Origin: a bacterium
Lineage (GTDB): Bacteria; Bacillota_I; Bacilli_A; Izemoplasmatales; UBA1188
DNA: 33,488 nucleotides
Reading direction: 5' to 3'
Assembly: GCA_017960565.1 (NCBI GenBank)
Contig: JAGCYY010000034.1
Span: forward strand, 1 to 33,488
Below, piece by piece: positions 1-8,664 of this stretch; the first letter of the stretch is position 1, and each line of letters begins with the position of its first letter. Under the pieces are notes generated by a model, which saw only the letters and a list, made by a program, of their open reading frames with translations, searched no databases and was not told where the DNA came from. The translations under genes and the position numbers were made by a program.

Positions 1-3
1 TAA

Positions 4-133
4 TTGTTAAGAAAAAAAGTTAATTAAAAAATGCCTAAATTAGGTAATTTTTGATTAGTTTCTTAACAACGTAGTTGTTATTTCACAAAATATATAGAAA
101 AAGGGTAATTAAGAAATTGTTAGTTTCTTAACA
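4..133. repeat. AT-rich inverted and direct repeats upstream of rhs
   Basis: Positions 4-14 (TTGTTAAGAAA) are the exact inverse of 59-69 (TTTCTTAACAA). A small palindrome (CCTAA/TTAGG, 34-44) sits between them. TAGTTTCTTAACA occurs twice as a direct repeat (56-68 and 121-133). A second hairpin is TTAAGAAA (109-116) with TTTCTTAA (124-131). AACAAC/GTTGTT (65-79) makes another short stem. No clean T tract follows, so this is not a clear terminator. It may be the end of a small element or of the preceding gene's transcript; the function is unknown. Confidence 0.5.
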
Positions 134-150
134 GCCCCTTTAATTATTTT

Positions 151-228
151 TTCTCATTTATATAGACAAAATCTAAATTTATATTTATCATAATATTAAA
201 TAATACATAAAAAGGAGAATACATTAAA
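151..228 (+). promoter_or_regulatory. rhs leader with candidate promoter and ribosome binding site
   Basis: The leader is repeated, with few differences, in front of the second rhs copy (8569-8647), which marks it as functional or recently duplicated. A possible -35 (TAGACA, 163-168) and -10 (CATAAT, 189-194) are 20 bases apart. The duplicate has TAGACA and a perfect TATAAT 19 bases apart. AAGGAG lies about 11 bases before the ATG at 229, a slightly long spacing. Confidence 0.5.
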
Positions 229-3200
229 ATGCCAAATACTAAAATAGCTTCTATATTACAAAATAGAAATAGTGCTCGTAGAAGCAATATTACTATAAGT
301 CAAAGTGAAGTAGATAATTACAATTCAAATAAATTATCTTCAACTACTAAATCAAAGCTTAAAATAACCCTTAGAAACAATACCACTCTAGAACTCTACG
401 TTGATGACTATTTAACTTTAGAGTGTTACGACGAATATGATACTTTTGTTTCATCTGGCATTGTGTATTTTGGCGATTATTATGGTACCATTTCAATCCT
501 TGGTTTAATTGATCTAGATTCAATCCTTGATGATAATGGTCTTACAATATCTGATATAACTAGGGCTGATTTAATCCTTTATTCAAGACGTGGTTTATCA
601 AGTGGCAACTTTCATATATATGGAATAGATTCATACTATCTTGCATCAACTATTACATCATCTGGTGAATATATTGTTCCACTACTAGATATATATGATA
701 GCGACTATGATACCACGTTTTTTATTGAACCAGACAGTTCATTTTATGACTATGATATAATATATGACTTTGAATCAATAGTAGAAGTAGATGCACCTAC
801 TCCTATTTCTATATTTATTGATACACCTCCAACTAAGACAACATACTATGAAGGAGAAACCTTTAATCCAACTAACATGGTGGTTAAGGCTACATTTACT
901 GGTAATATCACAAGGACAATCACCAATTATACTTACTATACTGGTGAATTAACCTCCACTACCACACAAGTAGCAATTTCTTATCTAAATTTAACTACTA
1001 ATCAACCTATCACAGTTATTGGAGTAAGTAGCATCTTTATTGATACACCACCTACTAAAACCATATATTATGTAGGTGAATCATTTAATAGTGGTGGTAT
1101 GGTCGTTAAAGTGAATTATCCTGATGGCTACACTAGGGTAGTTTCAAGTTATTCAGTTAGTCCAATGACTCTATCAATTAGAGACAATAAAGTAACTATA
1201 TCTAAATATAATAAAAGTGTAAACCAATCAGTCTTTGTAAGAAATTATTATACAGCTTATAATAATTCTTTTTTTGATACATTTATAGGAAATAGTGTTA
1301 AACTAAGTCCTTACCATAAATCAGCTCTTTTTGAAGTAGAGCTTCTTAATAAATGGAATCACTTAATTGATATAAATATGTCTTATGTCTTTAATAATTT
1401 AGATTATATCAATAGTACATTCATTTATAATCATGAATGTTTTAAATTATACTTCGATGAAAGATTAATCATTGATCCAAATAGTACTACTAGTATTAAG
1501 CATTTAGATAACCTTGGTTTAGTGCATATATACACCAAATTTGATGACGGTACCTTTACTGGTACAGTAAGATACTATGAAGAGGATAACGCAATAAATA
1601 TAATAAAGATAAGTGGAAATAACTATATCCTTGAAACAACTGATTATATTAAAACATTTAATAGTCTTGGCTTTATCACATCAATTAAAAGAAAACTATC
1701 ACTATCAACTGATAGAATAATATTTAGCTATAATGAAATTAATCTACTTGATAGAATCTATAATACTAAAGACTTAAACACCTATTATAGCTTTATATAT
1801 AATAGTACCACCAATCTCCTTGAAGAAATAAATTTCTATCTATCAAACACCCTAACTAGTAAAATAGAATTTACTAAAGATAATAGTTCATTTAGAATAT
1901 CTAAAATATCTACATTTGATATATTAAATAATTCTAATGTAGGCCTAAATGATATCGGATTTATCTATAATAATCAAGATAAGCTCCTAAGTATTATTGA
2001 TAAATATAGTATTAATAGAACTAATATTTCATATGATAATAGTGGATTTATTAATGGCTATACATGTGGTACATCATATAATGGTGGGACAGTCATAATA
2101 TCAGGTGTGACATTCAATATAGGTTTAAGAGAAACCGAATCTATAATAGTCACAGATATCACCACAAGAAATAATACATTATATCTTAAAAACGTTAGTG
2201 TAAGAGATTTAATGGGAATAGAATATATCTATAACTTTGATTCACAAAATAAACTAGTGTCCACTTTTGAAAAGGAATCAAATTTATTCTATTCAACCTT
2301 TAATGAAGATGGAAAGCTAGTATATAGTGATAGTGGAAATGGTATAAATGGTACAACTGAGATTGAATCTACATCATCTAATCCGACAAACACAATAAAT
2401 AATTTAACATATAATTTTAGTAATATCATAGATTTAGAAAACTTCGAATCTCTTCCAAATTATTTATATTTTTCTCTGTCATTTTATCTTAAACATGACT
2501 ATATTAATTCTAACATCAATTCGTATATTTCACTGGTTATAGATAGTAATACTTATAAGGTTAGAGTTAATAGATATAATGATAGTGCTTATGAATATAT
2601 CACTATTCCATTTAAAATACCTAAAGAATCTTTTGTATCTAGCCAAACACTTTCTTTTTCTCTTTTTACATCTAGTGGTATAGAGTTTGATATCTCTGAT
2701 TTAAGAGTATTAGAATCAAGCACATACTATCTATATGAATTTAATACTCAAACAAGCATAGAATCAAATATAAGTGACATCATCTTAAAGTCATCTAACT
2801 TTAAATATAGAGAAAGAAGTAATACTTTAAATAACCACGATATACATACTTGGAATATTGAAAATAAACCACTATATGAAAGTGATATTATCTTAAACAA
2901 ATATATTAGAATCAATGAAACTGACTCTGAATTTGATTTAATATACGATAATTCTAAAAAAAGAACTACTAATATCGTATATCTTTCATATAACCCATCT
3001 GGAATAACTTCAACTAAACTTGTAGAAAATAGCCTAAATCGCTACTTAAAAGAAAGAAGCGAATCTAAATACACTATAAATGATACTACATATAAGGTTC
3101 TTGATGATGATAGAACTATTGAAATATCTAACACATTAAAAATTAAAGGTCAAAGTGATACAAATATCATAACTAAAAAAGTCATCGACTCTTTTGATAG

Positions 3201-5763
3201 AATAATTTCAACTATAGATGAAAGAGGAATAGAAGAAGTATATGAATATTTAGGTGATACCGACCTTATAAGAATTAAAAAATATAGATACAGTAGTACT
3301 GATCCATTTATAGTTTTCTATACTAATGACTTTGATGAAAAAGGTAATTTAGTAGAGACAATAGACTCAGTAAACAACAAAAAAGAATATACATATAACG
3401 AAAAAGATTTAGTTGATAATATAAAGACTAAATACTATCAAGATTTAGTATATACTCATGAATCTAAAAGATCGTTCCTTTATAATAAATTTAATGATAT
3501 AAAATCGGTAGACTTTATGAAATATCCATATATCTCATCTTTGGCATTTAATGAAATAGATGATGTATCTAATAATGTAGAGACATATAGTGATGGTAAA
3601 TCTAATTATAAAGTTGAATTTGTACCAAGTGAGATGAGGCATTATTATTACATTAAAGATTTAAATAATAATACATATAACTTAATTTATGATATTAAAA
3701 ATATGGTAGATTCAAATCTCCACATTAGCACCATTACTGAAAGGTTTTATAATATTAATAGTAATTCTGCATCCTATAGTAAGACAACATACTATGACAA
3801 ATATGGTTACTTATCGACTATTAATGAAGGAAACAACCTAAAGGCGAGATTTACATACGATTTAAACTTCGAATCTCATATTAATAAAAAATTAAAAAAG
3901 ATTGAAGATTTCTATATTGGAAAAGAAATTACACTTACTGATGATTCATATTCTAGGGATGATGGCTTTGGATATAGTTTAGATAAAACAATCTTCAAAT
4001 CAACATTCAATAACTATAATTATCAATTTAATAATGTTTTAGATATAAATGGAAAACTAATAGGATCTACTGTAACTTCAACCAAATATAATGATAATGT
4101 TTTATTGCCTTATTCTGTGAGTTATATATATGATAATAAGAAAAGAGTAACACAATCGCTTCTTTCACATCTTGAAAAAACGTATACCTATGATAATCTT
4201 GATAGAGTAACCACAGAAACACTAAGAGAAGAAACTGGTGGGCTTTTTCCTAACTATATTTATAGTAAGTATTACTACGCTTATGATTCAAGAGGAAATA
4301 TTACTAATATTTATTATTCAAACGGAAATAGTGAAGAAACTCTTGATAGTAACAAATCTTTAGTATCATCATTCGTTTTTGATTCATTTAATAGGATTAT
4401 AGAAGAAGATGGTTATATAAGTAGAACATATTCATATGATAATAATGGTAGAATGATAACAAGTGGTGATAATAGTATTTCCTATGATGATAAAGGAAGA
4501 ATGACATCATTCGGAAATAAAACCATTCTATATGATAATTATGGCAATACCAAATCTAAAGGAAGTAATATAACCTATGGATATACAAGAGGGCACCTTT
4601 TAACAACCTATTCTAATTCATCAAATAATATAAGCTTAAGTTTTTCTTATGATTATAATGGAATAAGACAATCTAAAACAGTGAACAATAGTAATACTCA
4701 CACGTTCTACTATGATAATTCTAATAGACTTCTATTTGAAAACACAAGTGAAGGCTTAATAGAATATATCTATAGTGGGAATAGTTTAATAGGCGCAATC
4801 TTTGATGAACACATATATAGGTATATTAAAAACATTCTAGGTGATATAATAGAAGTAAGAAATAGTGAGGATGATATCATAGTTGAATATAGTTATGATT
4901 CCTTTGGAAACCAATCAGTAACATATCATCCTGAAAACTACTATGATTCATACGATTTAACCTTCTCTCATCTTAATCCTTTTAGATATAGAGGATACTA
5001 CTATGACCAAGAATCTGAACTATATTATCTAATAAATAGATACTATGACCCAGAAACACATAGATTCCTTACAATAGATTCATTTGAATACTTAGATATA
5101 GAATCTATTGGTGGAATAGATCTATATGCATATTGTGGTAATAATCCTGTGATGTATGTGGATCCAGAAGGGAATAGCGCTATAATAATTGGTTTAATTA
5201 TAGGAGCAATAGTGGGAGCGGGTATTGGTTTTGGCACAGTTACTTATACAGATTATCAAGATGATGGTAAAGCATTTAATGGTAGCGTAAAATGGGACGA
5301 GTACTTAATTGGAACGCTAACCGGAACAGCATTAGGGGCTTGCGTTGGAGGAATTATAGGTGTTGGTGGAGTTGTTTTAAAGAGTGCTCTAGTTTCTACT
5401 GGAAACAAATTTGTTGCCGATTTATTCGCTTATACATTTACTGGAACTTCATTTGGATCGTGGGAAGATTATGCAGTTGCATTTATTTCTGGAGGTATAA
5501 TCAAGGCGACAGGTGCGTCAAGAGTTATCAGAATAGCATACGATGTTTTAGGAAGGCCCGCAATCAATCAGCTTGTTAAGATTGGAACAAATAGAAGTGA
5601 CACCTTTAATTTTGAAAAATACTCATATGATGTTGTTACAAGGGCATTAACAACATTTGCACCAGCCGATTGGAAGCCAATTTATAGAGGTTTTTTTAAA
5701 AGTGTGTGGGACCTTTATAAAAGAGGTTATTTTCATAATTTATTAGAAAGGGGAATAAAATGA
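229..5763 (+). CDS. Full-length Rhs/YD-repeat polymorphic toxin
   Basis: This 1844-aa protein is the intact Rhs gene of the locus. Residues 1-190 are an unrecognised beta-rich region with no signal peptide. Two bacterial Ig-like repeats follow (about 192-265 and 267-338), both beginning SIFIDTPPTKT. The long central part carries YD-type repeats, clearest at 985-1570. It ends in the conserved Rhs-associated core (about 1581-1648: NPFRYRGYYYDQE, RYYDPETHRFLT, then NPVMYVDPEG). The 196-residue C-terminal tip (1649-1844) has two glycine-rich hydrophobic segments and then a mixed helical part that I do not recognise. In this family the core forms a shell around a C-terminal toxin. The stop overlaps the next gene by four bases, as expected for a toxin-immunity pair. 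Rhs identity is certain; toxin activity is inferred. Confidence 0.93.
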   Translation: MPNTKIASILQNRNSARRSNITISQSEVDNYNSNKLSSTTKSKLKITLRNNTTLELYVDDYLTLECYDEYDTFVSSGIVYFGDYYGTISILGLIDLDSILDDNGLTISDITRADLILYSRRGLSSGNFHIYGIDSYYLASTITSSGEYIVPLLDIYDSDYDTTFFIEPDSSFYDYDIIYDFESIVEVDAPTPISIFIDTPPTKTTYYEGETFNPTNMVVKATFTGNITRTITNYTYYTGELTSTTTQVAISYLNLTTNQPITVIGVSSIFIDTPPTKTIYYVGESFNSGGMVVKVNYPDGYTRVVSSYSVSPMTLSIRDNKVTISKYNKSVNQSVFVRNYYTAYNNSFFDTFIGNSVKLSPYHKSALFEVELLNKWNHLIDINMSYVFNNLDYINSTFIYNHECFKLYFDERLIIDPNSTTSIKHLDNLGLVHIYTKFDDGTFTGTVRYYEEDNAINIIKISGNNYILETTDYIKTFNSLGFITSIKRKLSLSTDRIIFSYNEINLLDRIYNTKDLNTYYSFIYNSTTNLLEEINFYLSNTLTSKIEFTKDNSSFRISKISTFDILNNSNVGLNDIGFIYNNQDKLLSIIDKYSINRTNISYDNSGFINGYTCGTSYNGGTVIISGVTFNIGLRETESIIVTDITTRNNTLYLKNVSVRDLMGIEYIYNFDSQNKLVSTFEKESNLFYSTFNEDGKLVYSDSGNGINGTTEIESTSSNPTNTINNLTYNFSNIIDLENFESLPNYLYFSLSFYLKHDYINSNINSYISLVIDSNTYKVRVNRYNDSAYEYITIPFKIPKESFVSSQTLSFSLFTSSGIEFDISDLRVLESSTYYLYEFNTQTSIESNISDIILKSSNFKYRERSNTLNNHDIHTWNIENKPLYESDIILNKYIRINETDSEFDLIYDNSKKRTTNIVYLSYNPSGITSTKLVENSLNRYLKERSESKYTINDTTYKVLDDDRTIEISNTLKIKGQSDTNIITKKVIDSFDRIISTIDERGIEEVYEYLGDTDLIRIKKYRYSSTDPFIVFYTNDFDEKGNLVETIDSVNNKKEYTYNEKDLVDNIKTKYYQDLVYTHESKRSFLYNKFNDIKSVDFMKYPYISSLAFNEIDDVSNNVETYSDGKSNYKVEFVPSEMRHYYYIKDLNNNTYNLIYDIKNMVDSNLHISTITERFYNINSNSASYSKTTYYDKYGYLSTINEGNNLKARFTYDLNFESHINKKLKKIEDFYIGKEITLTDDSYSRDDGFGYSLDKTIFKSTFNNYNYQFNNVLDINGKLIGSTVTSTKYNDNVLLPYSVSYIYDNKKRVTQSLLSHLEKTYTYDNLDRVTTETLREETGGLFPNYIYSKYYYAYDSRGNITNIYYSNGNSEETLDSNKSLVSSFVFDSFNRIIEEDGYISRTYSYDNNGRMITSGDNSISYDDKGRMTSFGNKTILYDNYGNTKSKGSNITYGYTRGHLLTTYSNSSNNISLSFSYDYNGIRQSKTVNNSNTHTFYYDNSNRLLFENTSEGLIEYIYSGNSLIGAIFDEHIYRYIKNILGDIIEVRNSEDDIIVEYSYDSFGNQSVTYHPENYYDSYDLTFSHLNPFRYRGYYYDQESELYYLINRYYDPETHRFLTIDSFEYLDIESIGGIDLYAYCGNNPVMYVDPEGNSAIIIGLIIGAIVGAGIGFGTVTYTDYQDDGKAFNGSVKWDEYLIGTLTGTALGACVGGIIGVGGVVLKSALVSTGNKFVADLFAYTFTGTSFGSWEDYAVAFISGGIIKATGASRVIRIAYDVLGRPAINQLVKIGTNRSDTFNFEKYSYDVVTRALTTFAPADWKPIYRGFFKSVWDLYKRGYFHNLLERGIK
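4981..5076 (+). repeat. 96-bp core tract identical to cassette 2
   Basis: These bases, encoding the YYYDQE to FLTI part of the Rhs core, are identical to 9144-9239. The overlapping stretch 5026-5108 is identical over 83 bases to 10804-10886 in cassette 3. They form a homology arm immediately upstream of the variable tips. Confidence 0.9.
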
Positions 5764-6230
5764 AAAAAACACCTATTAAACATTTGTATTGGCTTTCAAT
5801 GATTTCTATTATATTTGTTTTAATGTGTAGTATTGCCGGTATAATTACATTAATAATAAAACATAATGAATGCATAATATTATTTGGCGATTTGTTTGGT
5901 TCGTTATTTTTGCTGGTTTTTGTCGTAATTTTTACTATAATGTTTATTTGCTCAATAAGAAAAATAACAATTATGGTAAAAGATATTAAATTATTAAGAA
6001 ATAAAGAGTACATTTCTATAACAGCAAAAGTTTTGAGTTTTAAGAAAAACGAAGATCCAGAATCAGGTGTTCAAATTAATGACAGACCAATAGTTTTGAG
6101 ATTAGATACAGGCGAAATACTTGAGTTAAGTATTAATGATGAAGTCATGATTGGCGAGACATATAAGTTTAATTATTTAAGGCATTCAAAAATTGCAGAG
6201 GTTGTAGAAAAAATAAACGATAAAAGGTAA
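5760..6230 (+). CDS. Probable membrane immunity protein of the Rhs toxin
   Basis: The start ATG overlaps the rhs stop (ATGA), so translation is probably coupled; AAAGGGG lies just upstream. The 156-aa product has two hydrophobic helices (about 11-33 and 42-66) and then a soluble beta-rich domain (about 84-150) containing VQINDRPIVLRLDTGEILEL. I do not recognise the family. Position directly after a Rhs tip is the classic place of a cognate immunity gene, and this is the basis of the call. A membrane immunity protein suggests the toxin tip acts at or in the membrane. Confidence 0.7.
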   Translation: MKKTPIKHLYWLSMISIIFVLMCSIAGIITLIIKHNECIILFGDLFGSLFLLVFVVIFTIMFICSIRKITIMVKDIKLLRNKEYISITAKVLSFKKNEDPESGVQINDRPIVLRLDTGEILELSINDEVMIGETYKFNYLRHSKIAEVVEKINDKR

Positions 6231-6251
6231 TTAAAAATGACTTTGAACTAA

Positions 6252-6332
6252 ACAACGAAATTAGATTGGCATAGTTCACTAGGCAACATAAGCTCGGTGG
6301 AGTATCGGTTAAAACATCAATTAGAAGAATAA
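6252..6332 (+). pseudogene. Possible remnant of an IS3-type transposase C-terminus
   Basis: A short open stretch ending in TAA reads LDWHSSLGNISSVEYRLKHQ. This resembles the HSSLG-xx-SPxEYR tail of IS3-family integrases. No upstream transposase remains. The similarity is by eye and short, so it could instead be a toxin remnant. It is not part of the intact IS downstream, whose tail differs and lies on the other strand. Confidence 0.3.
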
Positions 6333-6406
6333 TAAATGGATATGCATATGGAATAAATATATACTACCAAAAAACCATACCAATCCAATTGATTAGAGGC
6401 CGGTTT

Positions 6407-6835
6407 ATGAATATTATTATTAAAGACGACATGGTTAAAGAAAGTAAAATGTGGAAAAAACCGATGGTATTTTTCTTTGTATTAGTTGCAGCATTTCCTT
6501 CGGTATTAATATGGAACGATATTGAAGCCACCAGCATTATTGTTTTAGAATTGTTGTATTTATTAATTGGGTGTTTTTTTCTTTATGGGTATTTATATAC
6601 TTGTAAATATAAAGTTTTAGTTACTTCTGAAAAAACAGTTTTAAAAACACTATTTGAAAAAGTCGAAGTTCCATTAAAAGACATAAAAAGCTATAATTGT
6701 AAAAGATATAAAAAATCAGAATTCTACCAGTTTTTTATATTATATAAAGAAGGGGAAGTAATGATTAACACAAGATACAAAGACGATTTCAAAAAATTAC
6801 TAGATGATCAAGAACAAGAGAACTTGAATAATTGA
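6407..6835 (+). CDS. Orphan membrane protein, immunity-like, PH-like domain
   Basis: The ATG at 6407 is chosen because AGAGG (6395-6399) lies seven bases upstream. A TTG at 6389 in the same frame has no such site. The product, 142 aa from this start, has two membrane helices (about 19-35 and 41-65) followed by a beta-rich domain (VLVTSEKTVLKTLFEKVEV...), like bacterial PH-type domains. The layout matches the other two membrane immunity candidates here. The frame is open upstream back to 6275, encoding some 38 codons (GGVSVKTSIRRIINGYAYGI...) that may be the tail of a lost toxin tip. No toxin gene now accompanies it, so it looks like an orphan immunity gene. The immunity role is inferred from context. 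Confidence 0.6.
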   Translation: MNIIIKDDMVKESKMWKKPMVFFFVLVAAFPSVLIWNDIEATSIIVLELLYLLIGCFFLYGYLYTCKYKVLVTSEKTVLKTLFEKVEVPLKDIKSYNCKRYKKSEFYQFFILYKEGEVMINTRYKDDFKKLLDDQEQENLNN

Positions 6836-6836
6836 G

Positions 6837-6995
6837 ATGTGGCGCAGCAAAGGCAACCACAGAACCATACTAATATATGTAGTCACCATACAAAAAGCTA
6901 AGCAATACAACGAAGCGCAAAGCAGAGTGATAAAGCCAAAAGATTTTTATTTGAATATAGACATACTGGCCTTTATTTTTTGGTTTTATGTTTAA
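6837..6995 (+). CDS. Small ORF of unknown significance (52 aa)
   Basis: An ATG one base after the previous stop opens a 52-codon frame beginning MWRSKGNHRT and ending in a hydrophobic stretch (ILAFIFWFYV). No clear ribosome binding site precedes it. It may be a decayed fragment of a former tip or immunity gene cut by the nearby IS insertion. I recognise no family. Confidence 0.15.
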   Translation: MWRSKGNHRTILIYVVTIQKAKQYNEAQSRVIKPKDFYLNIDILAFIFWFYV

Positions 6996-7070
6996 ATATA
7001 AAATATAATGTACCACGGAATTACACCACTGATAATTTGCTACATAAATAAAACAAGCCCTTTCATGAGC

Positions 7071-7091
7071 TGTACCCAGTTTCCTGGACAA
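7071..7091. repeat. IS terminal inverted repeat (orfB end)
   Basis: The sequence starts TGTACCC and ends TCCTGGACAA. It matches the inverse of 8517-8537 at 17 of 21 positions. Confidence 0.88.
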
Positions 7092-7106
7092 TTTAATTAT
7101 TTTATT

Positions 7107-7976
7107 TTATAAACACATTGTGGATGTTTCCCTGTATTTAGTGGGAGGCATCCATTTTGTTTTCTTTTTGATTCTTTCGTTGTTGTAATAATTTATATAG
7201 TCACTAATTGCCTTTTTAAACTCTTCAAATGATTTGAACTCGGATTCATGCCCATAAAACATTTCGTTCTTCAAAGTCCCAAAGAAAGATTCCATTATAC
7301 AGTTATCTATGCAGTTTCCTTTTCTAGACATAGATTGTACTATTCCCATTTCTTTAAGACGTTCTTGATAATAATTGTGTTGATACTGCCAACCTTGATC
7401 TGAATGAAATACTAAGCCTTCTAGATTTGGATATTTAGTAAACGCTTCATCAAGCATATGTTTAATTTGATTTAGATTTGGTGAAAGTGATAGATCCCAA
7501 GAAACTATATCCCCCGCACCCATATCTAGTATAGGAGATAAATATACCTTTCCAAATGGACAATTAAATTGTGATACATCTGTTGTCCACTTTTCATTTG
7601 GCTTATCGGTTGTAAAATCTCTGTTGATTATATTATCTGCGATATGGCCAACTTCACCAATATAAGAATGATATTTTTGCTTTCTAACCTTAGCTTTGAG
7701 GCTCAACTTTTTCATTAATCTTATTATTTTCTTATGATTAACTATGATACCTCTATTCCTAAGTTCGGCCTCGATTCTTCTAAAGCCATATCTTTCTTTA
7801 TTTTCGAAGAAAATAGTTTTAATCAAATCACATAGTTCTTTATTTTTAATGCTATCTATATCTTTCTTATTAATTTCGAAATAATAGGTTGATTTAGGTA
7901 GTGCCGAGATCTTAAGTAATTTAGATAAACTAAAGTCCTTGTGCTTTAGGAGTAATTCTTTGATTACTTTTGCTTT
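7107..7976 (-). CDS. IS3-family transposase OrfB (DDE integrase domain)
   Basis: OrfB is the catalytic part of the transposase. The DDE triad is visible: D in TTDVSQF, D in FHSDQGWQY, and E in CIMESFFGT, with 35 residues between the last two. The N-terminal part (KELLLKHKDFSLSKLLKIS, then STYYFE and KERYGFRRIEAEL) has no good start codon. It is in the -1 frame relative to orfA, so the product is expected as an OrfAB fusion by ribosomal frameshifting. A TTG at 7826 would start only a truncated version missing about 50 residues. Possible slip sites are the A7 run at 8024-8030 or the AAAAAG at 7973-7978. The catalytic domain appears intact. Confidence 0.9.
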   Translation of the reverse strand, partial: KAKVIKELLLKHKDFSLSKLLKISALPKSTYYFEINKKDIDSIKNKELCDLIKTIFFENKERYGFRRIEAELRNRGIIVNHKKIIRLMKKLSLKAKVRKQKYHSYIGEVGHIADNIINRDFTTDKPNEKWTTDVSQFNCPFGKVYLSPILDMGAGDIVSWDLSLSPNLNQIKHMLDEAFTKYPNLEGLVFHSDQGWQYQHNYYQERLKEMGIVQSMSRKGNCIDNCIMESFFGTLKNEMFYGHESEFKSFEEFKKAISDYINYYNNERIKKKTKWMPPTKYRETSTMCL

Positions 7977-8494
7977 TTCGCCTTGGCTTCCTCGGCTTCC
8001 CTTTTTGTCACCAAGGCATCGAGTTTTTTTAAATATTCATTCTCCATTTCTAAATACTTAGCTTTCTCTCTAAGAAGAATTAACTCTTCCTTCTCAGATT
8101 TTGTAAGCTTAGTATTATTTTTGTCGGTCTTATCAGGCATCTTAGATTTCCTTCCTTTACTTAATTGTAGACCATCGATACCTTTTTCTCTATACTTTTT
8201 TACCCATTGATATAATAGGCCACGGTTAATATGTGCTTGTTTAGCTACCGAACTAATAGAGTTACCTGCTAAAACCTTTGCGACTAGTTCAAATCTTTTC
8301 TCTTGATTCCAATTAATGTTAGTGCTTGAGTGCTTTAATCCATCAATTCCTAAATCATTGTAGTTTTTTGCCCAACATCTTACATGATTCAAAAAAGAGT
8401 CTCGTTGTTTTCTTGTTTTACCTGGTGTTGAAATGTACTCCCCATTGATATACTTTTGAACACATTCCATTTTAAATTCTAACGAATATTTCAT
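7964..8494 (-). CDS. IS3-family OrfA (helix-turn-helix DNA-binding protein)
   Basis: This 176-aa protein starts MKYSLEFKMECVQKYINGEY. It holds two helix-turn-helix units (about 1-60 and 65-105, the second including SISSVAKQAHINRGLLYQWV). A linker and a leucine-zipper-like coiled coil follow (about 135-165, EELILLREKAKYLEMENEYL). It recognises the element's terminal repeats and is joined to OrfB by -1 frameshifting. The SD (AGGAAGGGG on the minus strand) lies at the edge of the terminal hairpin at 8502-8537. Confidence 0.9.
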   Translation of the reverse strand: MKYSLEFKMECVQKYINGEYISTPGKTRKQRDSFLNHVRCWAKNYNDLGIDGLKHSSTNINWNQEKRFELVAKVLAGNSISSVAKQAHINRGLLYQWVKKYREKGIDGLQLSKGRKSKMPDKTDKNNTKLTKSEKEELILLREKAKYLEMENEYLKKLDALVTKREAEEAKAKKQK

Positions 8495-8501
8495 AAAAAA
8501 A

Positions 8502-8537
8502 TGTACCCCTTCCTGGTTGTCCAGGATTAGGGGTACA
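8502..8537 (-). promoter_or_regulatory. IS end hairpin covering the orfA ribosome binding site
   Basis: Read on the minus strand, the terminal repeat TGTACCCCTAATCCTGG is followed after four bases by its near-complete inverse, CCAGGAAGGGGTACA, lacking two bases. The inner arm contains the orfA SD. RNA reading in from outside would fold and hide it, whereas a transcript starting inside would not carry the outer arm. This kind of protection is known for other insertion sequences; here it is inferred from sequence. Confidence 0.6.
8517..8537. repeat. IS terminal inverted repeat (orfA end)
   Basis: The inverse of this stretch begins TGTACCCC and ends CCTGGACAA, matching 7071-7091 at 17 of 21 positions. 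Confidence 0.88.
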
Positions 8538-8568
8538 CTTCACAACTGGTGCTTGTTTTAAATTGTTT

Positions 8569-8664
8569 TTCTTTATTTATATAGACAAAACCTAATTTAT
8601 ATTTATTATAATATCAAATAAAACATAAAAAAGGAGACTACAATAATATGCCAAATACTAAAAT
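8569..8664 (+). promoter_or_regulatory. Duplicate of the rhs leader, ribosome binding site and first codons
   Basis: The segment repeats 151-245 with few changes, including TAGACA (8582-8587), a perfect TATAAT (8607-8612), AAGGAG and ATGCCAAATACTAAAAT. The homology stops after codon 6. The ATG frame at 8648 then reaches TAA after 11 codons (MPNTKIGLAWK). This is the start of an rhs gene that lost its body. Confidence 0.8.

Larger units (their letters stand above)
7071..8537 (-). mobile_element. IS3-family insertion sequence, complete (about 1467 bp)
   Basis: The ends are imperfect inverted repeats: TGTACCCAGTTTCCTGGACA at 7071 and, read on the minus strand from 8537, TGTACCCCTAATCCTGGACA (17 of 21 positions match including the following A). 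Between them lie orfA and orfB on the minus strand in the -1 frameshift arrangement of IS3 elements of the IS150 type. The three bases outside each end (AGC left, CTT right) do not form a target duplication. The insertion is therefore old or its flanks have been rearranged. The element lies between the orphan immunity gene and the second rhs cassette. Confidence 0.93.

Noticed and set aside
7050..8559. Nine-base inverted match outside the IS (AAAACAAGC at 7050, GCTTGTTTT at 8551)
   Set aside because: It is not at the element ends and not in direct orientation as a target duplication requires; in AT-rich DNA it may be chance.
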